Positions 23,114-31,930 are shown, counted from the first letter of the stretch. The stretch: 35,711 bases of DNA from Actinophytocola sp. (GCA_009377385.1 WHUD01000016.1:1-35711), one strand, 5' to 3'. Numbers and translations are program-made. Notes: a model not told the origin generated them from the letters alone.

Positions 23114-24301
23114 GTGAAACACAGGATGCGCACCACGCTCGCCATCGCGGCGGCGGCGGGCCTGACCTTGACCGCCTGCGGCGGCCCCGGTGCCGAAAGC
23201 GGCGACGAGGGCGGGCCGATCGCCATCGGCGTGCTCTCCGACCTCTCCGGCGACACCGCCGACGTCGGCACCCCGTACAGCGAGGGAATCCAGGGCTACG
23301 CCGACTGGGTCAACGCCAACGGCGGCATCGAGGGCCGCCAGCTTGAGCTGAAGCTCAACGACTATGGCTACGACGTCGCCCGCGCCGAGCAGCTCTACTC
23401 GCAGTACGTCAACGAGGGCGTCGTCGGGATCCAGGGCTGGGGCACGGCGGACACCGAGGCACTGCGGCAGAAGATCACCCAGGACGAGCTGCCGTTCATG
23501 TCGGCGTCCTACGCGGAGACGCTGGTGGACCCGGCGGAGACGCCGTACAACTACGTCGTCGCAACCACCTACTCCGACCAGATGCGTGTCGCGCTCGACT
23601 GGATCGCGGAGGACGCAGGCGGAAAGTCCGAGGTGGCGGTGTTCCACCACGACAGCCCGTTCGGTGAGTCGCCGGTCGCCGACGGCAAGGACTACATCGA
23701 CGAGAACAGCCTCGCCCTTGGCTACAAGTCCTACGCGATGCCCTCGGGCGCAACGGACTACGTCGCCCAGCTCGGCAGGGCGAAGGCACAGGGCGCGGAG
23801 TACGTCGTGATCCAGAACGTCTCCAGCCCGGCCGCTGTCGTCGCGAAGAACATCGCGCAGCAGAACCTCGACATGAAGATCGTCTGCCTGAACTGGTGCT
23901 CGGACGAGCTGTTCGTCAAGCTCGCCGGTGACGCGGCCGACGGGCACGTGATGGTGCAGCCGTTCGCCCCGCCGAACAACGGCGCGAGCGGGCTGGACGA
24001 CCCGGCGCAGTTCCTGGAGAGCAAGGGCAGCAGCCTCGAGCAGAAGGGCCTGCACTACGCCCAGGGCTGGTACACGATGCACGTGATGGCCGAGGGCATC
24101 CGGCACCTCATCAAGAACGGCACCGAGGTGACAGGGCCGAACCTGAAGACGGCGCTCGAGGAGATGGACCCGGTCGACACCGGCGGCGTGACGCAGCCGG
24201 TCGACTTCAGTGCGGACAGCCACAAGGGCGTCGAGGGCACCGGGGTCTACGAGGTCAAGAACGGTGAGCTGAGCGAGCTGGCGAAGGACGCCACCCCGTG
24301 A
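23114..24301 (+). CDS. livK: Periplasmic-type substrate-binding lipoprotein of the Liv importer
   Basis: 395 residues. The N-terminus is a lipoprotein signal with Arg/Lys head, hydrophobic core and lipobox LTAC (Cys22), so the mature protein is anchored outside the membrane. It is a type I periplasmic-binding fold (Peripla_BP_6): IAIGVLSDLSGDTADVG is the first strand/loop and NGGIEGRQLELKLNDYGYD follows. Such proteins also bind aromatic and aliphatic acids, urea or amides, so the ligand cannot be read from sequence. The GTG start has AAGGAGGA nine bases upstream, the strongest ribosome site in the operon, fitting the high stoichiometry needed. The stop overlaps livF as GTGA. Confidence 0.92.
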   Translation: MKHRMRTTLAIAAAAGLTLTACGGPGAESGDEGGPIAIGVLSDLSGDTADVGTPYSEGIQGYADWVNANGGIEGRQLELKLNDYGYDVARAEQLYSQYVNEGVVGIQGWGTADTEALRQKITQDELPFMSASYAETLVDPAETPYNYVVATTYSDQMRVALDWIAEDAGGKSEVAVFHHDSPFGESPVADGKDYIDENSLALGYKSYAMPSGATDYVAQLGRAKAQGAEYVVIQNVSSPAAVVAKNIAQQNLDMKIVCLNWCSDELFVKLAGDAADGHVMVQPFAPPNNGASGLDDPAQFLESKGSSLEQKGLHYAQGWYTMHVMAEGIRHLIKNGTEVTGPNLKTALEEMDPVDTGGVTQPVDFSADSHKGVEGTGVYEVKNGELSELAKDATP

Positions 24302-25149
24302 CCAGCTCCACAGTGGACACGCAGCGAGCGGCCGGTGATCACAACGCCGTGCCCGGCCGTTCGCTGCTGACCATCAACAACATCGAAGTCATCTATGACG
24401 AGGTGATCCTGGTGCTGCGGGGCCTCTCGCTCGAGGTCCCGACTGGCTCGATCGTGGCGCTGCTCGGCTCAAACGGGGCTGGCAAGTCGACCACGCTCAA
24501 GGCGGTGTCCGGGCTGCTGCCCACCGAGCATGGCGAGATCACCGACGGCTCGATCAGCTTCGACGGCGCCGACATCACCCACATCGACGCCGCCGAGCGC
24601 GTCACCCGCGGCATCTCACTGTGCATGGAGGGCAGGCACGTCTTCGAGCACCTCACGGTCCAGGAGAACCTCATCGCGGGCGCCTACACCAGGGGTCGGC
24701 CGTCGCGTTCGGACCTCGATCTGGCGTACGAGTACTTCCCCCGGCTGCGCGACCTGCGGTCACGCACGGCGGGGTTCCTCTCCGGCGGGGAGCAGCAGAT
24801 GCTGGCGATCGGCCGCGCGCTGATGGCGAAGCCGACGTTGCTGATGCTGGACGAGCCGTCGCTCGGGCTCGCGCCGCTGCTGGTGCAGGAGATCTTCGGC
24901 TACATCGAGCGCCTCAACGCCGAGCTCGGCACCACGGTGTTCGTGGTGGAGCAGAACGCGGCGCGGGCGCTGGCGATCGCGCACCACGGCTACATCATGG
25001 AGCAGGGGCGGATCGTGCTCGAGGGCTCGGCGGCCGAGCTGCGGGACAACCCGGACGTCAAGGAGTTCTACCTCGGACTCGGCGAGGAGGGCTCCCGCAA
25101 GAGCTATCGCGATGTCAAGCACTACAAGCGCAGAAAGCGCTGGCTGTAG
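24298..25149 (+). CDS. livF: Branched-chain amino acid-type ABC transporter ATPase (LivF)
   Basis: 283 residues. Walker A is GSNGAGKST, the signature LSGGEQQMLAIGRAL, Walker B LLMLDEPSLGLAP and the H-loop region VVEQNAARAL, all intact and typical of LivF. The GTG start overlaps the stop of the binding-protein gene by four bases. About 22 extra N-terminal residues and a basic C-terminal tail (HYKRRKRW) extend beyond the usual ~235-residue LivF. Confidence 0.93.
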   Translation: MTSSTVDTQRAAGDHNAVPGRSLLTINNIEVIYDEVILVLRGLSLEVPTGSIVALLGSNGAGKSTTLKAVSGLLPTEHGEITDGSISFDGADITHIDAAERVTRGISLCMEGRHVFEHLTVQENLIAGAYTRGRPSRSDLDLAYEYFPRLRDLRSRTAGFLSGGEQQMLAIGRALMAKPTLLMLDEPSLGLAPLLVQEIFGYIERLNAELGTTVFVVEQNAARALAIAHHGYIMEQGRIVLEGSAAELRDNPDVKEFYLGLGEEGSRKSYRDVKHYKRRKRWL

Positions 25150-25159
25150 CGGGGGAAGC

Positions 25160-26332
25160 ATGTCGGAAAACAGCAGAGTGGCCGACGTCGTCAGGGAGGC
25201 CGCGCGGCGGGTGCCCGCGTTCGCGGCGCGGCTTGCCGAAGCAGACGTCAACCCCGATGTGATCCGGGGGGTCGACGACCTGGCCGCGATTCCGGTGCAG
25301 ACCAAGGACGACGTCCTTGCGCGGCAACGCGCCGACCCGCCGTTCGGGGCGCTGCTCGCCGCCGACGCTGCCGTGTCACGGGTGTTCCAGTCGCCGGGGC
25401 CGATCTACGAGCCGCAGCTGTCCGGGCAGGACCCGTGGCGGTGGGCGCCCGCGCTGCGCGCCTGCGGCGTGTCGGCGTCCGACGTGCTGCTGAACTGCTT
25501 CGCCTACCACCTCTCCCCCGCTGGCGCGATGTTCGACGAGGCGGCGCAAGCGCTAGGCTGCCCCGTGCTGCCCGGCGGCGTCGGCAACCTCGACCTGCAG
25601 GCGCAGGCGATCAGCGACCTCGGCGTCACCGCGTACGTCGGGTTGCCCAGCTACCTGCGTTCGCTGATCGAGCGGTTCGAGAACGCCGGGCTGGACCCGG
25701 CGCGCTGGCGGCTGCGCGCCGCGCTGGTCACCGGCGAGCCGCTGCCTGACGACCTGCGGCAGGCGCTGACCGCGTGGGTGCCGACGGTGCGGATGGCCTA
25801 CGGCACGGCGGAAACCGGCCTGCTCGGCTACGAGACCGCGCCCGGCGATGGCCTTGTCGTGCCTGACGATGTCGTGGTGCAGATCTGCGACCTGGACACC
25901 GGGCAGCCGATCGACAAGGGCGAGGGGCAGATCGTGGTGACCGCGCTGCGGGCGGAGTATCCGCTGGTGCGGTTCGGCACCGGGGATCTGTCGACATGGC
26001 GCGACGTCGGCGGCGAACGACGGCTCGCTGGAGTGCTCGGCAGGGTCGGGGCCGCGGTGAAGGTGCGCGGCATGTTCCTGCACCCCCGGCAGGTGGAAGC
26101 CACCATGCGCGCGGTGAGCGGAGTGGTGTCGTACCGGTTCCTTGTCGACCGCGTCGAGCACCGCGACCAGTTGCGCTGCGAGGTCGTGCCGGAGCCCGGC
26201 GCGGATGCGAACGTCGTCACCGCCGCCGTCGGGGATCGGATCCGGTCCGCCCTCCGCTTCACGGCGGACGTCACGCTCGTCGACGACCTGCCCGGCGGCG
26301 AGCTGATCACGGATCAGCGCCGCTGGGATTAG
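25160..26332 (+). CDS. PaaK-like acyl-CoA ligase with variant P-loop
   Basis: 390 residues from the ATG at 25160, ten bases after livF and preceded by GGGGGAAG. It resembles phenylacetate-CoA ligase in its middle and C-terminus: MAYGTAETGLLGYE (A5), VRFGTGDLS (A7) and GRVGAAVKVRGMFLHPRQVE (A8). The A3 P-loop, normally SSGTTGKPT, is replaced by FQSPGPIYEP (residues 76-85). The rest of the active site is intact, so this may be a subfamily with altered nucleotide handling. Last gene of the importer operon and probably activates the same substrate class as the ligase at 19095. Confidence 0.85.
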   Translation: MSENSRVADVVREAARRVPAFAARLAEADVNPDVIRGVDDLAAIPVQTKDDVLARQRADPPFGALLAADAAVSRVFQSPGPIYEPQLSGQDPWRWAPALRACGVSASDVLLNCFAYHLSPAGAMFDEAAQALGCPVLPGGVGNLDLQAQAISDLGVTAYVGLPSYLRSLIERFENAGLDPARWRLRAALVTGEPLPDDLRQALTAWVPTVRMAYGTAETGLLGYETAPGDGLVVPDDVVVQICDLDTGQPIDKGEGQIVVTALRAEYPLVRFGTGDLSTWRDVGGERRLAGVLGRVGAAVKVRGMFLHPRQVEATMRAVSGVVSYRFLVDRVEHRDQLRCEVVPEPGADANVVTAAVGDRIRSALRFTADVTLVDDLPGGELITDQRRWD

Positions 26333-26601
26333 CCGGAGTGACTGGGGGTCGACCACGACGGGACTCCCGGCACGGCCGGGTCGAGCCGCGCCCAGCGCAG
26401 GGTGTTGTCGCAGCCGAACTCGTACACGACGTCCCGAGCGACGAACACGACGTCCCGAGCGACGAACACGACGTCCTGGACGGGGGACACGGCGCATAAA
26501 GAAACCGCGGGGCGGTGGAACCTGGGGGTCGCTCCACCGCCGCCGCGGCGCCGCCGGACCGAGGGGGGAGGTGTCCGGCGGAGTCTGTGAAAGGGATCCA
26601 T
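26329..26601 (-). CDS. Doubtful 90-residue open frame across the 21-bp repeats
   Basis: An ATG at 26599-26601 is preceded by AGGAGG eight bases upstream and opens a 90-codon frame reading Arg/Pro-rich residues, then the repeated heptad DVVFVAR from the 21-bp units, then a C-terminus rich in Trp and Pro (RWARLDPAVPGVPSW). The good ribosome site argues for translation. The low-complexity composition and repeat origin argue for a chance frame. No family recognised. Confidence 0.25.
   Translation of the reverse strand: MDPFHRLRRTPPPSVRRRRGGGGATPRFHRPAVSLCAVSPVQDVVFVARDVVFVARDVVYEFGCDNTLRWARLDPAVPGVPSWSTPSHSG
26425..26496. repeat. 21-bp tandem repeat array, second locus
   Basis: Two identical 21-bp units begin CACGACGTCCCGAGCG (26425-26445, 26446-26466). 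A third, diverged unit (26467-26487) ends GGACGGGGGA, and the array closes with CACGGCGCA. The first type agrees with the right-hand units of the array at 10454-10495 at about 17 of 21 positions. The third resembles the reverse complement of the left-hand units there. Both arrays end in CACGGCGC followed shortly by TAA. Confidence 0.8.
26511..26581. terminator. Two consecutive hairpins with equal stems and G-rich loops
   Basis: GGCGGTGGA (26511-26519) pairs with TCCACCGCC (26533-26541), and CCGCCGGAC (26551-26559) pairs with GTCCGGCGG (26573-26581). Both stems are nine perfect base pairs with 13-base loops (ACCTGGGGGTCGC and CGAGGGGGGAGGT). They probably form a tandem terminator for the importer operon; the loop of the second could also pair with CCCCCTC just downstream. 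No T-tract. Confidence 0.45.
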
Positions 26602-26761
26602 TCTGGCCCCCTCCTGCCCTGAATACTAACCACAGATCCGCCGCGTTCGCCATAGGATCCTGTCAAATCCGAAGCCCTATCTGAACGCCGGTACCGTACG
26701 CGTTCGCGTGGTTACCAACGGATGCAAACGCATTGACCAAGACGACCTCAAGGCCGTTGAC
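26602..26761. other. Intergenic remainder before rsmE, no gene recognised
   Basis: This 160-base stretch is visibly less GC-rich than its surroundings. It contains ATGC-AAAC-GCAT (inside 26720-26740), a LacI-operator-like palindrome, and a TTGACA on the minus strand near 26669. No convincing coding frame or promoter pair is visible. It may be a relic of the original rsmE-phoH junction. Confidence 0.3.
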
Positions 26762-27529
26762 TTAGGCCCAGCGTGTGGTTAATGCGCCGATGGCGCCGAG
26801 CGCCACCGCGCCCGCCGTGGACGTCCGCAAGACCGCCGGTCCGAGCCGTACCGGAACCGCGCCAGCGGCCACCGCCGCGTCGCGTTCGTCGTCGGTGATG
26901 CCGCCCTCGGGACCGACGATCACCACCAGCTCGCCGGACGACGGCAGCGCCACCTCGCCGATGCCGTGAGACGCCTCACCGTCAAGCACCAACGCCGCCT
27001 CGGCCCCGCGCACCAGCACGGCCAAGCGCGCCGTGTCGACGGGCTCACGCACCTCGGGCAGCCACGGCCGGCGGGCCTGCTTGGTCGCCGCCCGCGCGCT
27101 CGCCCGCCACCGCGCGAGCGCCTTCGCGCCGCGCGGGCCGTCGTCCCATCGGGCAACACAGCGCGCGGCACGCCAGGGCACGATCGCGTCCGCGCCCGCC
27201 TCGGTGGCCAGTTCCACCGCAAGTTCGCCGCGATCGCCCTTCACCAGCGCCTGCGCGATCGTCACTCGCGGCTCCGGCGCGGGCACCGACGTCCGGTGCT
27301 CCACCGTGAGCGTCAGCGCGGCGTCCTTGCCGGAGCGCACCGCCGCCACGACGCACTCCGCGACCCCGCCAGCCCCATCGCCGAGCATCACGCGCTCGCC
27401 CACGCGCGTGCGGCGGACGGTCGCGGCGTGCCGGGCCTCGTCGCCGTCCAGCACGAACTCCTCGGCCGACAGCAGCGCGTCGACGAGGAAGAGCGGCAAC
27501 CGGGGCGAAAACGCCCCCGAGGCTGTCAC
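26762..27529 (-). CDS. rsmE: 16S rRNA (uracil1498-N3)-methyltransferase RsmE
   Basis: 255 residues of the SPOUT class; methylates N3 of U1498 in 16S rRNA using S-adenosylmethionine. The C-terminal trefoil-knot motifs are VIVGPEGGITDDE and RLGPAVLRTSTAG. The N-terminal PUA-like domain has DEARHAATVRRTRVGERV. GTG start, 11 bases after the dnaJ stop. In mycobacteria hrcA-dnaJ2-rsmE runs toward phoH; here the catabolic block separates rsmE from HIT/phoH. Confidence 0.95.
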   Translation of the reverse strand: MTASGAFSPRLPLFLVDALLSAEEFVLDGDEARHAATVRRTRVGERVMLGDGAGGVAECVVAAVRSGKDAALTLTVEHRTSVPAPEPRVTIAQALVKGDRGELAVELATEAGADAIVPWRAARCVARWDDGPRGAKALARWRASARAATKQARRPWLPEVREPVDTARLAVLVRGAEAALVLDGEASHGIGEVALPSSGELVVIVGPEGGITDDERDAAVAAGAVPVRLGPAVLRTSTAGAVALGAIGALTTRWA

Positions 27530-27540
27530 GGCGGCCGGGC

Positions 27541-28704
27541 TCAGCGGCCTGCCCTTGCGCGGAACCGGGAGAACAGCCCGCCGGACTGCTTGCTGCCCGC
27601 CACGACGGCGGACGAGTCGTCACCGCGCAGCTCAGCCAGCTCGGAGAGCAGTTTGCGCTGCTGATCGTCCAGTTTGGTCGGCACCTGGACGTCGACGTGG
27701 ACGTGCAGGTCACCGCGCCCGTCGACGCGGCCGGACGACCGCAGCTTCGGCATCCCCTTTCCGGTGAGCACCAGCTCGGTGTCCGGCTGCGTGCCCGGCT
27801 CAAGCGTCAGCTCGTGCTCGCCGTCGATCAGCGTCTCCAGCGGCACGGTGGCGCCGAGCGCCGCGGTGGTCATCGGCACCCGCACGTGGCAGTGGATGTC
27901 GTTGCCCTCGCGCAGGAAGACGTCGTGGGGCTCTTCGTCGATCTCGACGTAGAGGTCGCCAGCCGGACCGCCGCCCGGGCCGACCTCGCCCTGTCCCGAC
28001 AGCCGGATGCGCATGCCGTCACCCACACCGGCGGGGATCTTGGCGGTGACAGTGCGGCGGGAGCGGACCCGGCCGTCGCCGCCGCACTTGCGGCACGGGT
28101 CGGTGATGACCTCGCCGAAGCCGTGGCACACCGGGCACGGCCGTGCGGTGACGACCTGGCCGAGGAAGGACCGCTGCACCGACTGGATCTCGCCACGCCC
28201 ATCGCAGGTGTCGCAGGTGGCCATGGTGGCGCCCTCGTTGGTGCCGTCACCACGGCACAGGTCGCACAGGATCGCGGTGTCGACGGCGATCTCCTTGGAC
28301 ACGCCGGTGGCGCACTCCTCAAGGGTGAGGCCGACGCGGATCAGCGCGTCGGAGCCGGGCTGCACCCTGCTGCGCGGCCCCCTGCCTGCTGCGGCACCGG
28401 CGCCACCGCCGAAGAAGGCGTCCATGATGTCGCCGAGCCCGCCGAACCCTGCGAACGGGTCACGCCCGCCACGCGCGCTCGCGCCGTTGTCCATCGGGTC
28501 GCCGCCGAGGTCGACGATCTTGCGCTTCTGCGGATCGGACAGCACCTCGTAGGCGGTCGTGACCTCGGCGAACTTCTGCTGCGCGTCCTCAGACGGGTTG
28601 ACGTCAGGATGAAACTCGCGGGCCAGCTTGCGGTAGGCGCGCTTGATCTCCTGATCGGTCGCGTTCTTGGCGATCCCCAGGATGCCGTAGTAGTCCCTCG
28701 CCAC
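27541..28704 (-). CDS. dnaJ: Chaperone protein DnaJ (DnaJ2 type)
   Basis: 387 residues: a J domain with HPD at 32-34, a short Gly-rich linker ([13 protein letters not shown] and [14 protein letters not shown]), four CxxCxGxG zinc motifs ([32 protein letters not shown]) and the C-terminal substrate-binding domains. It stimulates DnaK ATPase and delivers unfolded clients. The GTG start follows hrcA by 66 bases. It corresponds to the hrcA-linked DnaJ2 of actinobacteria rather than the dnaK-linked copy. Confidence 0.95.
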   Translation of the reverse strand: MARDYYGILGIAKNATDQEIKRAYRKLAREFHPDVNPSEDAQQKFAEVTTAYEVLSDPQKRKIVDLGGDPMDNGASARGGRDPFAGFGGLGDIMDAFFGGGAGAAAGRGPRSRVQPGSDALIRVGLTLEECATGVSKEIAVDTAILCDLCRGDGTNEGATMATCDTCDGRGEIQSVQRSFLGQVVTARPCPVCHGFGEVITDPCRKCGGDGRVRSRRTVTAKIPAGVGDGMRIRLSGQGEVGPGGGPAGDLYVEIDEEPHDVFLREGNDIHCHVRVPMTTAALGATVPLETLIDGEHELTLEPGTQPDTELVLTGKGMPKLRSSGRVDGRGDLHVHVDVQVPTKLDDQQRKLLSELAELRGDDSSAVVAGSKQSGGLFSRFRARAGR

Positions 28705-28770
28705 TCCTCGTCGTCCTCCTCAAGATCATGGGCGCAGTGCAGCAGGCCGGAACCCCGCACCAGTGTGGGG

Positions 28771-29796
28771 CTACCGTCCGGACAGGATCTGGCCGACGTA
28801 GTTGGCCACGGCGCGCACGGCGGCGATGGTGGTCGGGTAGTCCATGCGCGTCGGACCAACGATGCCCATACCACCGAAGAGCATGTCGTCAGAACCGTAG
28901 CCGATCGACACCACGGAGGTGCTGCGCATCTGTTCGTTCTCATTCTCCTCACCGATGCGCACGGTGACCGAACCGGGTCCGCGTGCGGCCGCGAGCAACT
29001 TGAGCACGACGACCTGTTCCTCGAGCGCTTCCAGCACCTGCCGCAGTGACCCGGGGAAATCGGCGACGTTGCGGGTCAGGTTGGCCGTCCCGCCAAGCAC
29101 CAGCCGCTCCTCCGGGTGCTCGACAAGCGACTCGACCAGCACAGTGGAGACCCGCAGCATGGCGTCGCGCAGCTCCGGCGGGGCTTGTTCCGGTAGCTCG
29201 GCCACCGCGGCTGCGGCGTCGGTCAGCCGCTCCCCCGCCAGCGAGCCGTTGAGCACGGTGCGCATCCGCGCGATGCTGTCCTCGGTGATGACGTCGCCGA
29301 GGTCGACGGTGCGCTGGTCCACCCTGCCGCTGCCGGTGATCAGCACGATCATCAGCCGCGCCGATGTGAGCGAGACCAGCTCGATGTGGCGCACCGTTGA
29401 GTTCGACAACGTCGGGTACTGCACGATGGCGACCTGCCTGGTGAGCTGCGCGAGCAGCCGCACGGACCGGCGCATGACGTCTTCCAGGTCGATCGCGCCT
29501 GCGAGGAAGTTCTTGATCGCCCGCCGCTCGGCAGGGCTCAGCGGCTTGATCTCGGAGAGCCGATCGACGAAGACGCGGTAGCCCTTGTCGGTGGGGATCC
29601 GGCCAGCGCTGGTGTGCGGCTGGGCGATGTAGCCGTCCTCCTCGAGTGCGGCCATGTCGTTGCGGACGGTCGCGCTCGACACACCCAGGTTGTGCTTGTC
29701 AACGAGGGCCTTCGACCCGACCGGTTCCTGGTTCGACACGTAGTCGGCGACGATAGCGCGCAGCACCTCAAACCTGCGGTCTTCCGCGTTGGCCAT
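28771..29796 (-). CDS. hrcA: Heat-inducible transcription repressor HrcA
   Basis: 341 residues: an N-terminal winged HTH (about 1-75; [22 protein letters not shown]) and the GAF-like HrcA domain, ending [30 protein letters not shown]. It represses heat-shock genes by binding CIRCE elements. No CIRCE (TTAGCACTC-N9-GAGTGCTAA) is visible upstream of hrcA or dnaJ here, so its targets lie elsewhere. GGAGG lies four bases before the ATG, and TAAACT (29827-29832, minus strand) is a plausible -10. Confidence 0.95.
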   Translation of the reverse strand: MANAEDRRFEVLRAIVADYVSNQEPVGSKALVDKHNLGVSSATVRNDMAALEEDGYIAQPHTSAGRIPTDKGYRVFVDRLSEIKPLSPAERRAIKNFLAGAIDLEDVMRRSVRLLAQLTRQVAIVQYPTLSNSTVRHIELVSLTSARLMIVLITGSGRVDQRTVDLGDVITEDSIARMRTVLNGSLAGERLTDAAAAVAELPEQAPPELRDAMLRVSTVLVESLVEHPEERLVLGGTANLTRNVADFPGSLRQVLEALEEQVVVLKLLAAARGPGSVTVRIGEENENEQMRSTSVVSIGYGSDDMLFGGMGIVGPTRMDYPTTIAAVRAVANYVGQILSGR

Positions 29797-29913
29797 CTCA
29801 CCTCCGCTCGCCGATGACTACCGCCCAGTTTACGGCGCGGTCGCCGCGACGTGTTTTCCCAGTCTTTGAGGGTTGGGGTGTGCGTCGGCACGGAACAGGG
29901 CAAGATCGCTACC

Positions 29914-30666
29914 GTGCGCGATGCCGTCATCCCGATCAACGCCGTCCTCGCCGTCGTGTTGGTGAGCCTAGTGGCGATCGCGGCCATCGTCTCGGCCGTC
30001 GGCCAGCTCGGCACGGCGCGGACCACCGTGCTGGCCGCCGTGCGTGCCGTCGTGCAGCTCGCCGCAGTGTCCACGGTGATCGTGTTCGTGCTGCGCTCCG
30101 GCTGGCTGACGGCGTTGTTCCTGGTCGTGATGCTGGCGGCGGCCGGGGTGACGTCTTGGCGGCGCATCACGCCGGATCGCAGCGGGGCCTGGGCAGCGGT
30201 GGCGATCACCACCGGCCTCGCGCCGGTGCTCGGGCTGATCCTCGGATCGGGGCTGGTGCCGATGAGCGGGGTCTCGATCGTCCCGATCGCGGGGATCCTG
30301 ATCGGCAACGCCATGGTGGCGACGTCGCTGGCTGGCAGGCGGGCGCTTGACGAGCTGGCGAACCGCTACGGCGAGTACGAGGCCGCGCTGGCGCTGGGTT
30401 TCCTGCCGCGAGCCGCCGCGCTTGAGGTGTTCCGACAGGCGGCATCGCAGGCACTGGTGCCCTCCCTGGACCAGACCCGCACGGTGGGATTGGTCACCCT
30501 GCCCGGCGCGTACGTCGGCGTGCTGCTTGGCGGCGCGAGCCCGCTGGAGGCGGGTGCCGCGCAGCTCCTGGTGCTGATCGGCGTCCTTGCCGCCCAGGCC
30601 ATCGCGGTACTGCTGATGATCGAGCTGGTGGCGGCCGGGCACGTGGTGCGGTCCGAGGCGCGGTGA
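29914..30666 (+). CDS. FetB/UPF0014-type ABC transporter permease
   Basis: A membrane protein of 250 residues if started at the GTG at 29914 (VRDAVIPINAVLAVV); GTG at 29878 and 29851 are alternatives, with GAGGG before 29878. About seven membrane segments follow, with the family motifs RAVVQLAAVS, PIAGILIGNAM, EYEAALALGF and PGAYVGVLLGGASPLEAGAAQLLVLI. E. coli FetAB is reported as an iron exporter; no ATPase partner gene is adjacent here. Divergent from hrcA and convergent with hemW. Confidence 0.85.
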   Translation: MRDAVIPINAVLAVVLVSLVAIAAIVSAVGQLGTARTTVLAAVRAVVQLAAVSTVIVFVLRSGWLTALFLVVMLAAAGVTSWRRITPDRSGAWAAVAITTGLAPVLGLILGSGLVPMSGVSIVPIAGILIGNAMVATSLAGRRALDELANRYGEYEAALALGFLPRAAALEVFRQAASQALVPSLDQTRTVGLVTLPGAYVGVLLGGASPLEAGAAQLLVLIGVLAAQAIAVLLMIELVAAGHVVRSEAR

Positions 30667-30711
30667 ATGACGCTTTCGCTGCGCTGAGTGCAGACACAGC
30701 GTCATTCACCG
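30661..30711. terminator. 14-bp inverted repeat between convergent genes
   Basis: CGGTGAATGACGCT (30661-30674) and its exact complement (30698-30711) flank a 23-base loop containing a further CTGC/GCAG pairing. The left arm includes the TGA stop of the FetB-like gene; the hemW stop lies just beyond the right arm. It is probably a bidirectional terminator without T-tract. Its coding-like length and symmetry also fit a dispersed palindromic element. Confidence 0.65.
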
Positions 30712-30715
30712 CACG

Positions 30716-31930
30716 CTAGCCGGCCAGCCGCCGGACAACGCCGTCCGCCAGCAACCGGCCCCTGTCGGTCAGCACCGCCCTGCCGGCCGCGAGCGCGTCG
30801 GCGTCCAGCAGGCCCTCGGTCGCGGCCCGCCGCGCCTCGCGCATACCGGCGTCGTCCAGGACGTTCAGCGCGAGACCGTCGGACAGCCGCAGCTCCAGCA
30901 TCACCCGCTCCAGGTGCTGCTCGGACGGCGACAGCAGCTCCCGACCGGCCGCTGGCGACTCCCCCGCCGTCAGCAGCCCGGCGTAGCGGGCAGGGTGTTT
31001 GACGTTCCACCAGCGCACCCCGCCGATGTGGCTGTGCGCGCCAGGACCGGCGCCCCACCAGTCGCCGCCGCGCCAGTAGATCAGGTTGTGCCGACACCGC
31101 GCCTCGGACGACGCAGCCCAGTTCGACACCTCGTACCAGCACAGCCCCGCCTCGGTCAGCGCGACGTCGATGAGTTCGTAGTCGGCGGCGAGCACGTCGT
31201 CGTCCGGCATCGGGAACTCACCCGAACGGACCTTGCGCGCCAGCGCGGTGCCGTCCTCAACGATCAGTGCGTACGCCGAGACGTGGTCGGCGTACGCGTC
31301 GAGCACGGCGTCCAGCGAGGCGCGCAGGTCGTCGGTGGTCTCGCCGGGCGTGCCGTAGATCAGGTCCAGGTTGACGTGCTCGAAGCCCTCGGCGCGGGCC
31401 TCCTTGGCCGCCGCGACCGGACGCCCCGGCGTGTGCACCCGATCGAGCGTCCGCAGCACGTGCTGCGCTGCCGACTGCATCCCGAGCGACACGCGGGTGT
31501 AGCCCGCCGCGCGGATGCCGGCGAAGAACTCCGGCGACGTCGACTCGGGGTTGCTCTCCGTGGTGACCTCGGCGTCCGGCGTGAGCCCGACGCTGTCGCG
31601 GACGGCGTCCAGCACGGCGGCGAGGCCGTCCGCACCGAGCAGCGACGGCGTCCCGCCACCGACGAATACCGTCTCCGCACGCGGCGGCTCGACCAGCACG
31701 CGGGCGGCGAGGTCCAGCTCGGCACGCAGGCCGTCCAGCCACGATTCGGGGGACGACGAGGAGCCCAGCTCACCAGCCGTGTAGGTGTTGAAGTCGCAGT
31801 ACCCGCAGCGAATGGCGCAGAACGGCACGTGCACGTACACGCCGAACGGCCGCTCGCCGAGGCCCCTTAGGGCGGTCTCGGGCAGGGTTCCGTCGCGGGG
31901 TGCGTCCTCGCCGTCAGGCAGTGCTGGCAC
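30716..31930 (-). CDS. hemW: Radical SAM heme chaperone HemW
   Basis: 404 residues. The radical-SAM cluster motif is CAIRCGYCDF, with the extra Cys-free Phe of HemW/HemN-like proteins, followed by GGGTPSLL, NPES and a C-terminal HemN domain (RHNLIYWRGGDWWGAGPGAHSHI). HemW carries heme to client enzymes rather than oxidising coproporphyrinogen. Older annotation would be HemN-like, but the short N-terminus and absence of HemN's substrate-binding extension favour HemW. The start is GTG at 31930. In M. tuberculosis the orthologue lies just upstream of the sulfite reductase gene, as here. Confidence 0.92.
   Translation of the reverse strand: MPALPDGEDAPRDGTLPETALRGLGERPFGVYVHVPFCAIRCGYCDFNTYTAGELGSSSSPESWLDGLRAELDLAARVLVEPPRAETVFVGGGTPSLLGADGLAAVLDAVRDSVGLTPDAEVTTESNPESTSPEFFAGIRAAGYTRVSLGMQSAAQHVLRTLDRVHTPGRPVAAAKEARAEGFEHVNLDLIYGTPGETTDDLRASLDAVLDAYADHVSAYALIVEDGTALARKVRSGEFPMPDDDVLAADYELIDVALTEAGLCWYEVSNWAASSEARCRHNLIYWRGGDWWGAGPGAHSHIGGVRWWNVKHPARYAGLLTAGESPAAGRELLSPSEQHLERVMLELRLSDGLALNVLDDAGMREARRAATEGLLDADALAAGRAVLTDRGRLLADGVVRRLAG

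Noticed and set aside
28705..28770. CIRCE element between hrcA and dnaJ
   Set aside because: Neither this gap nor the hrcA upstream region contains TTAGCACTC or its complement.
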